A stretch of 64,000 nt of DNA, taken from Fremontodendron californicum (taxonomy: Eukaryota; Streptophyta; Magnoliopsida; Malvales; Malvaceae). A model generated the notes under the pieces. The model ran no database searches and was not told the origin of the DNA. It saw only the letters and a list, made by a program, of their open reading frames with translations. Below are positions 32,229-43,698 of the stretch, piece by piece. The position numbers were made by a program, and so were the translations under genes. The DNA lies in NCBI GenBank assembly GCA_030761205.1, contig JAULJL010000028.1, positions 17,845,001 through 17,909,000 on the forward strand, given 5' to 3'. The stretch's first letter is position 1. Each line of letters begins with the position of its first letter.

Positions 32229-32689
32229 TTTTTCAAGTTTGATTTTTTATGTCTGCTTTCTTAAAGTAAGTCACGGAGTACCACCTGCAGGATGAGAAAA
32301 GTCTTTTTGCATTCTAAAACATCAATTTAGGAAGAAAACATACCTATTTTAGTGGTCCGGACAAAATTAGGTGCCTATAGCTGCCCCTCTTTGACTATTG
32401 CTGAGAAACAGGAATCAAGCAATGATAAACAAACACTAATTTTGTCCGATTAGCGAAATCTCATGTGAAGGAAAGAAAAAGGAGTTTTCATTGTCATTTT
32501 TTTCATTTTTTCATTTTTTTTAATTTTTTTTTACTAAAGCTGTAAAGTGAAGATTTTGTCCTTAAATTGAGTTCCTTGACTTGTCAAGGCTCGACCTGTC
32601 TTAAGGAAACGAGTTCGATTTGCAAGAGAAGAAATGACCTCGACGATGGTCTCGGGGTCTTAACCTGTCTTGTTCTCAGCTGTGTTTAA

Positions 32690-33760
32690 AATTTTGGGTA
32701 TCAACTCCAGAAGCTTCGGCTATCACCACCAAAGACTTTCTCATTTTTCAAAAAATTTAAAACTCTAGATATCTCCACAGAGGTTTTGGCTATCACTATC
32801 GAAGTCTTTCTCACTGTTTAAAATTTGTAAAATTCTGGGTATCTCTTCCAAAAGCTTCAGCTATCACCACCGAAGACTTTCTCACTGTTTAAATTTTGTA
32901 AAATTCTAGGTATCACCTCCAGAAGCTTCAGCTATCACTGCCGAAGATTTGTTTATTTTTTAAAATTTGTAAAAATTCTGGGTATCACCTACAAAACTTC
33001 AGCTATCATTACCGAAGACATGTTCATTTTTAAAAACGTGTTAAAATTCTGGGTATTTCCTCTAGAAGCTTCAGCTATCACTACCAAAGACTTGTTCATT
33101 TTAAAAATGTAAAATTCTGGGTTTAGCAGGTTCAAAATAAAAGAAAGTACCTCGACGGTGGTCTCGGTGCTCGACTCATTTGAGAGGCAGAACGAGTTCA
33201 AATTTAAAACAAAATATCTCGGCAGTGGTCTCGGGACTTGACTCATTTGAGAACCAGAACGAGTTCGATTATACCTGAAAACTTTGAGAGAGGATGCAAA
33301 TGCAAATGTCTTTAGTTGATGCAAATGCTTCTTGATGTAGATGCAAATAACTTAGATTGATGCAAATTCTTCTTGATGTAGATGCAGATGTTGAATAAAA
33401 TTCTGGGTATCTCCTCCAGAAACTTCGGCTATCACCACCAAAGACTTGCTCATTTTTAAAAGTGTAAAACTCTGGATAACTCCCCCAGAAGAAGATTTCT
33501 CATATTTCAAAATTATAAAACCCTAGATATTTCCACCAGAGGCTTCAGCTATCACCAGCGAAGACTTGTTCACTTTTAAAAAATTTTAAAACTCTGGATA
33601 TCTCCACAGAGGCTTCGGCTATCACTACCAAAGACTTTCTCCCTTTTCAAAAAATCTTAAATCTCTGGATATCTCCATAGAGGCTTTGGCTATCACTACC
33701 AAAGACTTTCCCTTTTTTAAAAAACCGTGTTCAAAATTATACCCAAAAGCTTTGAGAAAG
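32690..33760 (-). repeat. Tandem repeat field in INT1 (GCTTCGGCTATCACCACCGAAGAC type)
   Basis: Repeats of about 60-95 bp. Each contains TCTGG(G/A)TATCTCC, AGAAGCTTC(A/G)GCTATCAC and CGAAGAC/AAAGAC. Units occur at about 32700-33120 and 33395-33720, split by a segment with CTCGACGGTGGTCTCGG. The short imperfect palindrome CTTCGGCTATCACCACCGAAG can form a hairpin. Confidence 0.85.
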
Positions 33761-36636
33761 GATGCAGATGCATATGTCTTTAACAAGGTGCTCATGCTTC
33801 GTGGTCAAATGTAAATGGCTTGGATTGATGCAAATGCTTCATGATGCAGATGCAGATATCTTTGATTGATGCAGATGCTTCTTGATGTAGATGCAAATTC
33901 TCCTAGATTGATGCAACTACTTCATGGAATGATGCAGATGTCCCAACTAATCATGTTCCCATAAGTGGTCTATGAATAGTGTAACTGCAGTTACCACACA
34001 ATAATGAAAATGCAATGGTTCTTGAAATGATGCAATTGCTTGAGATGACGCAAATGCAAATTCCATGAAGGATGTAAATATAAAGGTAAAATGCAGATGC
34101 TTATGGAATAATGCCCATGAAAATACCCATGAATGATCCAAATGCTTGTCGACACTGTGCAGATACAAAGCTCAATAAAAAGATTAGTGCTCATGAGTGA
34201 TGCAAATGCCCTAGATCGTTTTTCTAAACTTTGGCTTAGCCTCTCAAATTCATTTTTCCTTTTCAAATCAGAGTATATCTTCAATTCATTTTGGCTATTC
34301 TTTTTGCCCTAACAGTTATCAAACTCTCATCAATAGAGGTCTGAAAAGGGTTCTACTACTTCTTCTCATATCTGGAAGTCAAGACCTATCCTAGCAGTTC
34401 TATACCTTTGGGTTAGAAAATCCCTTGTCTCATGTCAACATCAAGAATGGGTGCTTCAAAAAATATCTTTATTTTTTTCGCATTTTGAAAACTTCTGAAC
34501 AAAAATATTAACCCCATAGTTTGTGATGTACAAATCTTTTGAAGACTGATGATCACTATTAGAAATTTCTCTATGTGTCAATCTGTTTTTTTTCAACTGG
34601 GATTGGCAAGGCTTGGTACAACAAAATTTTGGTTTTTCCAGGAAAACTTCACAACAAAAATGTATGTCCCTTCTAAGCTCACAAATGGAATAGGTTTTAT
34701 AAATCATGAATTAATCGAGAACCAAACAAATTCAACATTTTTTTAGTTTCCATATCAAGGTATTTTGACAGGCGTCAAGATTGGCCGGGATGTTTAAATC
34801 GAAAAGTTTAATTTTGGAGGAAAAAAGTCTCGATTTTCTGAAGACAATCCTTCGAATGAGAGCTATAAATTTGGGAGATTCATAAATTCCTAGATGTTCC
34901 TCAATGACCACTTCTTCAAGATGACATTCTCTTTTGTGGTATCGACACTATCATAAATGGCATAAAAAATTTCCATTTTACTCTAGACCGCCCATTTTTG
35001 GGTTTTCGCCCTAGAATCCCATTCTTTCCTCTTTTTTATTTTTTTTGTTCTACCATGCACTTGAGAATTCTAAATTCTTCCTTATTGAAATGATAATTCG
35101 ATATAATAGGATAAAGTCTGAGGAAAAACCTTTCAAATTAAATATTCATGCTTGATCAAAATGGACTTTTAAAGCACGTAATGTAGGCCATTGTTCAGAG
35201 TTCATAAAGAAAGGATAAATAGGCCCAAAATATGTGTTTGAGGGTAATCAGATCAAGGATCATTTCTTGAGGAGGATTCCCTTTGAAGCATTTGTCCCTT
35301 TTTGGACTTTTCATTCCTTTTGACTTTGCTCTTTTTCTTCTTTGCTTTTGGCTTTCATTTGCCATACTTTTTCACACTTTTTTGTTTTGTTTTTGTTTTT
35401 ATTTTGTTCTTGGCTTCCATTTCGCCATCTTTTCCTTTTCCTTTTGACAGAGTGAGCCTATATTTATTTGGGAGCTCGATTTGCCTTGTATCTGTCTTTC
35501 AGTTAGGACTCATTTCTCAGTGATCCTTCCTCGTATTTTTCCCCCAGTGTAGAGGGTGATCCGCTATCAGGGTTCAAAGAAGAAAGAAATCTATTGGCTC
35601 AAAAGGGGTGACTATGGATAATTTCTTCTTGTGAAAGGGATATGAAAGATGACCATTTCTCATATCAAGCATAAATATTCTCATTGAAAAGCAATCCCCA
35701 GGGGGAATAGATAATCAAAATTTCATTTTACACTTTGGAATCATCCGAATTCTCATATGCATGATAGCACAATCTCTTTCTTTTTATCTTTTTTTTTTGT
35801 CGCATGCCCAATTGATTCATGCGTTAGTCCTATCCTTTTTTCACCATATATCCATCATTTCCACATATGATGCCCCAATTTGATTAACCATGAGAGTTTG
35901 TATCAATGAGGAACATAGCAAGTCTAGGTTTACACTGAAAAAAACTGAGTTTCAGTCCTGAGTTTTTTTTTTTTTTTTGAAGAGACGAGAAAGAATGTGA
36001 CCCAAAATAAGATAATCTGATTTAGTCATGGTGCCCCGAGGTGTCAATCATGAAGTGATGTTTGGACAATTAGTGTTTTATGGTCATTGGAAAGGGATAT
36101 GAATGATTTTAGCACAACCTTGACACACATCGAATTACCAAGATCTAGATTCTTGAAAGAATGTCTCATTTATTTGAATTTCAAGGAATTCGAAAAAAAT
36201 TTCAAAAAGTTCGTTCCTTTGTTCAAAGCCTAAACTAGGATTTACATCTTTGCTTATTCTATGATGACAATGGTTTTATGAAGTTTAAACATTCATATTC
36301 CTTGAAACATTAGGTCTTTCAAGTAGTCTTGATTCAAGGGATTTAGGCCTAAGAAAACCTAAAAGAGAGGGGGAAAATTTTAGGTCATTACTAACAATGA
36401 TCATCAATATTCTCAAGACTGTCAATTATTTCATGTGAAAACCCCTTATTACTGTTTACCATAAATTTTCATGAAGTTTCGTTTTTTGTTTTTTGCAAAT
36501 TCAAATGAGTACTTTATATAACGAACATAAAACATTTAAATTCAAAATTTATTTATTTCAAGTAGATGTCAATATGAGACAAGTGCTTTCATCATCACAG
36601 TGTATAGAACTACATGCATCAAAAATCCTGATATGA
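33760..36636 (-). other. INT1 non-coding 3' region
   Basis: Collinear with INT0 up to 35245 and with INT2 52080-54930 throughout. No supported gene: frames at 34456-34707 (minus) and 35302-35523 (plus, hydrophobic) lie in low-complexity sequence and are not kept open in the related copies. Confidence 0.7.
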
Positions 36637-37888
36637 TTATGCACCATGATTTTTATGACACTTGGCTTTCCCATCTTCAAAACTTATCGACCCAGCCTTG
36701 ATGAAATCCCTGACCTTGTACTTCAAAGCAAGGCAGTTCTCTGTTGAGTGACCTTGATTGCCAAAATGATAACCACAACACTCATGAGCATCATACCAGC
36801 TCGGATAAGAAGGCATCAGAAGCACTAATTGCATGGGTGTGATAAGGTGATTCCGGATGAGTTGAGGTAGTAGCTCACTGTATGTCACGCGAATTGGGTC
36901 AACCTGATTTCTTTTTCGCTTTTTTATGCCCCCTTCGATTATTCCCAAGGGTGTTAGATTGATAGACAGATGTAAATTCTGGTGTGGTTGTAGTCATTGG
37001 TTGGTAAGGATAAGCACCTTGAGAGACATTGTACAGGGTAGAGTAAAATGGCTGATACGAGGAGAATTGGGGAGGTGGGGCAAAGCCATCCACGACTTGG
37101 GTATCCTCATTTTTCATTTCAGATGCCCCATTTCTCTCGGTATTAGATGTTCTTTCTCCTTCAATTTTCCCATCCTTGATAGCATTCTCAATCATCTCCC
37201 CTGAAATTACCATGTTCGAAAAATTCTTCGTGGTGTTGGCTACAAGTATATCATAGTACGGGGCCTGCAGTGTATTCAAAAAATGGACAGTGGTTTCTTT
37301 CTAAGTTAAGGGCGGTTGTACTTTTGTGGCCATGGTCATCCACCCCTGCTCATATTCTTTGAATCTCTCAGTAGCTCTTTTCTTCATATTTTGCAAGGTG
37401 AGACGGTCAGGCGCCATGTCGGTCATAGGCTTGTATCGGTTTAGAAAAGCCCTAGCCAGATCATTCCAATAGCGAATCTAATCCTTGCTCAACCTACTAT
37501 ACCACCTAATTGCGGACCCGCTGAGGCTATCCTAAAAGCAGTGAATAAAAAGCTTATCATTATCTATATGACTTGTCATCTTACGGCAAAACATAGTGAT
37601 GTGGGCTGACGGATCGGTCGTCCCGTCATATTTCACAAAGTTAGGGATCTTGAACTTAGGAGGAATGACTAAATCTAGGACTAAACATCGTTCTTTCACA
37701 TCTAAAATCCCAAATACATCTAAACTTTCTACTGCCCGGAGCCTTTCATCTAACAACTGGTATTTCCCTTGGGAATCTGCCGACTTAGCCTCATTCGACT
37801 CAACCATTTTCAATTTTGCCTGTTCAACTGGATCATCTGAGTTTAGGACGTTGACGGGATTAACTGTGTTCTGGCCATCCAATGCCAT
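36637..37888 (-). pseudogene. gag: gag B of INT1, broken Ogre/Tat-like Gag
   Basis: Read on the minus strand from the ATG at 37888. An N-terminal acidic/helical part ends in LDLVIPPKFKIPNFVKYDGTTDPSAHI. The Gag core follows (MFCRKMTSHIDNDKLFIHCF, then after a stop QDSLSGSAIRWYSRLSKD), then the APYYDILVANTTKNFS region, a Pro/Gln/Tyr-rich stretch and a nucleocapsid-like remnant CGYHFGNQGHSTENC at about 36780-36735. At least one in-frame stop interrupts the core near 37530, more occur up to 37290, and a frame change falls near 36930. This Gag type (KYDGT.DP..H, a WY.L core and C-x-YH-G-x2-GH-x4-C) fits the Ogre/Tat lineage. The broken frame means no functional Gag from this copy. Confidence 0.82.
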
Positions 37889-38939
37889 AACCTTACTCTG
37901 ACCCTTTTATGCCTCTAACCATTCTCTAGCGGCCAAGTTTTCAGTGTATCCTTTTCCCTTGATCACGGCGGACATCAGCTCCATCAATTTAGTCATCTGA
38001 TCCTTAGATTCTGCTTCAGATTTTGCCAACTTTTCTAGCAATTCTTCATGTGCCCTTTCCATTCTTTCCAAGCAACTTCTTCATTCTCCATAGCTCTGGC
38101 CTGTATCATAAAGGTGCTCAATACAGCTTATACCTCTGATTTGAAATGGAAATTCTTTCAAAGACTCCTAAAGCCAAGCCAACTTTCGTTTTATCCCTCC
38201 AAATGCATGTCATGATGAAGGAGCCATGAATGCAATTTGATGCACGTGAAGCCTAAACAATGTGATGTATGGACATATACAATGGAAACATGCTGACCAG
38301 GTATGTAATAAATGCAATCACGATGCCACAAGGATGCAAGCCAAGAATAAACAAATCAACGTATGGATATAAGCCATGAATGACTATGTATGTTCCTGAT
38401 TATTATCCAATGAATGATCATAAACACTATGAATGCAACACGATGTCAAATTATGATGCATGTAAACAATGAATGATTAACACAGAGTATATACACAGAA
38501 ACTCATGCTGACCATCTGTGTTATGAATGCGACCTAATGCTAACATGATGTATGTAATAAACAAATTAGTGCATACTATATTTGTCATGAATATCATCTA
38601 ATGCTACCAAGATGCATGTATGGTATTATGGTATGACAAATAATTGATCGGATGCAAAATGCAAAGGGGACGATACCACGGAGGAAATAAGAATCGGAGG
38701 AACTTAATCATTAACATCTCATAAGCTTGAAGCACAACCAATTCATTCCCAAATCAACATTCATAATGGTATAAACCATGTTTACAAAATCATGAGCAGT
38801 GGTTAAAACTGTCTTTACAAGCACTTTATTCTTCCTAGCATCCTAAGGATATAAGAGCCGGCTACTAAAAAAGTGAAATCCTATTACATCATATCAGACT
38901 GATGTCTTTCTAGATCATTGCTGTAAATCTCCCAATCCT
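37889..38939 (-). other. Spacer between gag relics of INT1
   Basis: The right edge of gag B's upstream part (about 37890-38130) still reads as interrupted Gag N-terminus (Lys/Glu-rich, with stops). Then non-coding repeats with GATGCAAGCCAAGAATAAA and CATGCTGACCA(G/T) phrases to about 38640. Confidence 0.55.
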
Positions 38940-39886
38940 AATTATGCCTTTCCAGCCCTCTATCAATCAGTGTCGTCGGATCAATCCACTTGGTCTTTAT
39001 AAGAGATTGCACTTTCTTTTTGAAGGCTATACAGTCTTCAATGCTATGGCCAGCAATTGCACAGTGATAATCACATCTTGCATTTGGATTATACCACTTT
39101 GGATATAGTGGTTACATGGGTTTCAGCGGGATACAGGAAACCATGTGATCTTGGATCAGTATAGGGAGAAGCTCTTGGTAGCTGATTGGAATGGGATCAT
39201 ACTGCTCTTGAGTCTTGTTTTTGGGTTGTTTCTTAGTCAGATATGGCTTAGGAGTTAGGGCACTTGGTGGTGGCACTATGGTTCGAACAGAAGTGTTTAC
39301 ATGGAGAGGTGGCAGAATAACAAGGTAAGGGTATGGATTTGGACACGGGACCCTTGGAGGTTGTACATAGTTCAAGGTTCCTATCCCGGATGCTTGATAA
39401 GGTGATTGATGAGGGAAGAAATATGAACTGCCAGTTGGTGGTGATGGAGTGGGACCCAGAGATCCCGTATTGGTCATCCTAGTGGACAATTGAGCCATAG
39501 TAGGGTAGGGATACGAGTTTGGACTTAGAGCAGTTTACAAGTATGGTACAGGATCCGTGATTTCTGTCTTTGGTATCAGGCTCTCTGGTTTAATCATTTT
39601 CATGATTTTGTCCATAATTTCATCATGTTGCAACCTTTGTAACATTGACAAGCGCAGGATCTAGCAAGGATTGTATGTTCTGGACGTAATGGTTTTGGTT
39701 GATCCGAAGGCGATGCAATGCCCTGAGAAAGTTCCCCCTTACTCTTGCCCATATCCTTAAACATTTCATCATTTTGGCAAGCTGTTCTTTCACCTCCCTG
39801 ATTTCATGCCCAAATTCCTCTTGATTACGTTCCAAAGCACCCAATCGTTCCTTTGATTCTTTCCTCTTATCTCGAACCCCTTTCAT
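38940..39886 (-). pseudogene. gag A of INT1, Gag relic lacking the core domain
   Basis: The minus-strand start at 39886 begins a charged coiled-coil-like part (MKGVRDKRKESKERLGALER, then EIREVKEQLAKMMK), as at the N-terminus of Ogre/Tat Gags. A second frame (39498-39112) is Pro/Tyr/Ser-rich and ends IPISYQELLPILIQDHMV. After a stop comes KWYNPNARCDYHCAIAGHSIEDC (about 39090-39015), a zinc-knuckle-like motif. The central capsid-like domain found in gag B is missing, so this is an internally shortened duplicate of Gag, upstream of gag B in the element. Broken by at least one frame change and one stop. Confidence 0.72.
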
Positions 39887-39949
39887 GCAAATGAAAATGT
39901 CAAGAGATTAAGAATACAATTATGAAAGTACATGCTCTATTTCTATATG

Positions 39950-40510
39950 CGTGAATGTACTAATGATTAATGCATGAGCATATACAGAGAAATTATGATG
40001 ACTATGTATGCCATGGATGCAATCTAATGCCAACATGATGCATTTTAAAAAAATAAATTAATTCATGAGCAGATACAGAAAAAATCATGCTGACTATGAC
40101 AATGAATGCATGAATGCAACCTAATGCCAACATGATGCATGTAAAGAATAAGCAAATTAATGTATGGGTATATATAAAAAAAAATCATGCTGACTATGAA
40201 TGCATGAATGCAACCTGATGCCAACATGATGCATGTAAAGAACAAGCAAACTAATGCATGGGTATATATAAAAAAAAATCATGCTGACTATCAATGCATG
40301 AATGCAACCTGATGCCAACCTGATACCAACCTGATACATATAAAGAATGAATAAATTGATACATAGGTATATATAGATAATAACTATGCATGTCATAAAT
40401 GTATTCTACAATGAATGACTATGCATGCTATGACTGTAACATGTTATCAAAATGATACATGCAAAGAATAAATGAATTAACACAAAGGTATACACAAAGA
40501 AATTAATCAA
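39950..40510 (-). repeat. ~90-104-bp tandem repeats in INT1 leader
   Basis: Units start near 40086, 40187 and 40279 with ATCATGCTGACTAT and contain GCATGAATGCAACCT, GCCAACATGATGCATGTAAAG and GGGTATATATA. Outlying degenerate units extend to both sides. Minus-strand frames 40063-40245 and 40157-40396 are translations of these. Confidence 0.85.
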
Positions 40511-41703
40511 TGATTACACAAAATTGCTGGGACCTAAATCTTGATTATTCAAAAATCTCAATATGCAAGATTTGTCTCCAAATTTAATCTATGATTTTTT
40601 GAAACATGTTCTCTCTATGAAAAACCAAACATATTGTTTTTCAAAAGAATTTAGGGGTAGTGGATCCTATTATGGTACAATATGCAAATGTTCATGTAAC
40701 ACTACCAGTTTATGAAATCATCAAATGAGATTATTTTCACCATCCGTTTATTGCAAAAAATGAGATCAACAATACAACCATAAATGTACATGCTCTATTC
40801 ACATATGCATGAAATGTGCAAAATGCAAAAATATTTGAAAAAGAATGTTTGTATGTTGAATTTCAAAAAGTTAGTGAACACTTGCCCTAACAGTATTTGC
40901 TTATTTAGGAATCACGATGCCTTCGGGGCGGGGTATTAAACTTATTACGGGCAATGTATGTACATCGTTGCCCAATCTACAATACTTATTCAAAAAGTAA
41001 AATAGGTAACAAAAGGTTTAGAAATCTCCCTCCATGTGTTCCTATCTTTGGTATATCTATCAAAAATTCGGCAGGGCTTCGCCTATGTTGGCTCTATGGT
41101 TCACAATATGTTGGTGAACGAAGTTCTAAAAGGCCCCGAATTGTTCCTCACTGTCGCCGGTGAAGGCTAGTAAGGCACCCCGATAAAAGCGGGTTCAATT
41201 CGTTAGAGTATATTTCCCTAGCCCATGCCGATTGTTAATCACGAAGGCTTAGGTAATTTAGTACTCCGGAAGTGTTTTGCTAACCCATACGGATTGTTAA
41301 TCACGAGAGTGTAGCTACTTTACTTCCGCTTAAAGGGACGGAACCCGAGTATAGGGCTCATGATATGCAAATACAAGTGTAATGTGTGTGAGGAGAAAAA
41401 AACAAACCTTTCATCACCTATTCTACAAACCTTATTCTAAATGCTCTAGCAATTTATTAAAAGAACATTCAAGAATAGTGTAATGCATTAATCAACAAGC
41501 AATTATAATATACAATCATTAAATAACTAGAAAACAATAATAAAATGCATGTGAATGAATATGAACATATTTAAAATATTTTATTATTTTCAAAATTCTC
41601 CTTGTTTAAAAAAAATGTGGAAAATAAAATTAAATACCAATTAAACCAACAAAATCAAGACTTTGATAACACACGACTAATTATAGGCCTGACTCTCTAA
41701 ATC
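40511..41703 (-). other. INT1 leader with a conserved-looking GC-richer block
   Basis: From about 40910 to 41350 the base composition rises and short direct repeats appear (TTGTTAATCACGA at about 41235 and 41308). Ogre/Tat leaders often carry such a segment; it may hold packaging or dimerisation signals. The 69-codon plus-strand frame at 40954-41163 is not supported as a gene. Confidence 0.5.
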
Positions 41704-41721
41704 TCCCCAGCGGGATCGCCA
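41704..41721 (-). promoter_or_regulatory. INT1 PBS, tRNA-Arg type
   Basis: On the plus strand TCCCCAGCGGGATCGCCA looks like the 3' end of a tRNA with its CCA tail, three bases before LTR2. Its minus-strand reading TGGCGATCCCGCTGGGGA is a PBS of the kind reported for Ogre/Tat elements, primed by tRNA-Arg. It proves the minus orientation. Confidence 0.8.
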
Positions 41722-42540
41722 AGCTGTCGCAACCTAAAAAATAACAAGTCTCATCGCAAGACTTTATTATTTGTTAAGCGTGACATTAAAAAAAACCGAG
41801 GAAAAGTCGACTTAATTCCTCTTGAAAAATGAAGGTTTTGAAAATGACCTTGAAAAAGGCATGGAGTCGCCACCAATCTTTTTTAGCTAGGTGTGATCGG
41901 CCACCTATTAAAATCGGTTATATAAAACATTTTAAAATTAATTAAAATATTTTTAAAACCAATTTCAAGTCTGCGTTAATAAACCAGAGAAATCAAAGAA
42001 GCGGGTTCGGGACTCAATTACGTGTGGGGAAGGATTAGCACCCCCATAACGCCCGTATAAAATGGTACCTTATTAATCATGTGCTATCTCAAGTCTCGGT
42101 AAAAAAGTCGTTTTAAATTTAGTAGTTCAAGTTAATTCCCAATTTACAGAAAAATAATTCCATTTTTATTTGAAAATAATCCGGAATTTATTAATTCAAA
42201 ATTTTCCTATATTTCCCAACAAACGTGGCAAAATATAGAAATTTTTATTTATTTGGAAAATTTTCCGAATCATTCTCTTTTTAAAGAAGATATTCCGTTA
42301 TTAATGGTAATTGATGATATCCTCCCCAGCAAACTCGGCAGAGAACTCATGAATTATTTTAACTCGGAAATATCTTTATTTCATTGAAAATCATTACCTT
42401 TTTCAAAACATTTTAGAAAATATGAATATGAATATGTGTGACATAAATAAAATGACATAGCAAAGTCTAGATAATATAATGCAACCTAAATGGTATGATA
42501 TAATTAAATGTCATAGCATATTCTAAATGAAATGAAATAT

Positions 42541-42730
42541 CCTAAGTCATATGATATATTCTAAATGAAATGAAATGACCTAGGTAACATAATATAATCT
42601 ATATGAAATGAAATATCCTAAGTCACATGATATATTCTAAATGAAATGAAATATCCTAAGTGACATAATATATTCTAAATGAAATGAAATGACCTAGGTA
42701 ACATAATATATTCTATATGAAATGACATGA
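42541..42730. repeat. 38-bp VNTR in LTR2, five units
   Basis: CCTA(A/G)G starts at 42541, 42579, 42617, 42655 and 42693, each exactly 38 apart. Confidence 0.93.
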
Positions 42731-43693
42731 AACATAAAATAATGCTATCATATAATATGCATGAAAATAAAAATAAAAATAATAATGCATGAACATAGTA
42801 TATGCTAAATAATATGAAAAAAATAACTAAATAAAAAGCATAGGATGTCATGAAATATTCAAAACCATATAATAAACAACATAACATCAAAAATATAAAA
42901 AAAAAAATAATAATAACAACACCATGGAAATTATCATAGCAAAAATCACATATTATATTGTATGCATGAATATGGAAAATGAAATGCATGAGAATGTATT
43001 TTTTCCTTTAATTAAGGAAATCCGTATTCTAAAAAGATATCCGGCTACCTTAGGAAAATATATCAAATTAAATATTCTAAAACAAAAAAAAAAGAACTTT
43101 ATGATTGTTTGAAAACAATTTTGAAAGAAACTTGAATGAAGATTGAAACCCGAGCCAAACCCTTTAAAAATGGCTCTAATTTCCTAAGTTTAAAATCCCG
43201 GACTTGACCACCCTTAACTCAAGGTTTATAAAATCATTTTTAGAGTTTAAAAAGGCTTAGAAATTACCCTAAGACAGTAGCTAAAGTTTCTAACCAATCC
43301 CCTCTAAATGCCTTAGCCAAATGTAACAATTGTTTTTCTTTTGAATTCAAATCTGCCTCTATTGTCCGGTTTTAAAACACGATTTTTTGACCTATTTTTA
43401 AAAATTCAAAAAAATCTAAAAAAATACTGGAGACTCAGAACATGTAAAAATACATGGTAAAAAATTGGCTTAGTTTTTTGATTAAATATGACTTCCCAAA
43501 ATAATCGAGAAAGTTCGAGTACTGGGTGAAAAATTGTTTTGCCAAAACACTTTTTTTTTGCCTTTGATAAAATCATTTAAAAATCAAAGTAAAAATGTTG
43601 GAGACTCTCCTAAATATCCAAAAACAGTAGCTAACACTTTTAAAAAGTTAGACAAAAATTGGCTAAAGTAAAAAAAATCACAAACGTAGAATA

Positions 43694-43698
43694 ATCTG
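43694..43698 (+). repeat. Target site duplication TAATC (left)
   Basis: Matches 48113-48117 on the other side of the solo LTR. Confidence 0.9.

Larger units (their letters stand above)
27499..32379 (-). repeat. LTR1: Ogre/Tat-like LTR
   Basis: 4881 bp, TGTCAGAACC to GGTGCCTATA; a minus-strand PPT follows at 32380. Its ends deviate slightly from LTR2 (TGTCGCAACC, TCTACA). Contains nine 38-bp tandem units (28315-28640). A minus-strand TATA-like GATAAATAG lies at about 30500, just upstream of a purine-rich run. A W-box-like cluster is at 32179-32228. Frames at 30738-30977, 31226-31516 and 31533-31901 have no recognisable content. Confidence 0.85.
32380..41724 (-). mobile_element. INT1: internal region of non-autonomous Ogre/Tat-like element
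   Basis: 9.3 kb, bounded by a minus-strand PPT (revcomp of GCTGCCCCTCTTTGAC) at left and a minus-strand PBS at right, so the interior is end-to-end complete. Minus-strand order: PBS, leader with a conserved GC-richer block, tandem repeats, gag A relic, gag B relic, then a 4-kb non-coding 3' part. I see no protease, RT, RNase H or integrase. With LTR1 and LTR2 it forms a complete LTR-internal-LTR unit of about 18.8 kb before the solo LTR inserted. Confidence 0.82.

Noticed and set aside
35302..35523. 73-codon hydrophobic ORF resembling a membrane protein
   Set aside because: Phe/Leu-rich by virtue of T-rich DNA; the matching region in INT2 (about 53620-53830) carries indels that alter the frame.
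41704..41721. Possible tRNA gene 3' end (ends CCA)
   Set aside because: No cloverleaf upstream. Its position three bases from an LTR identifies it as the complement of a primer binding site.
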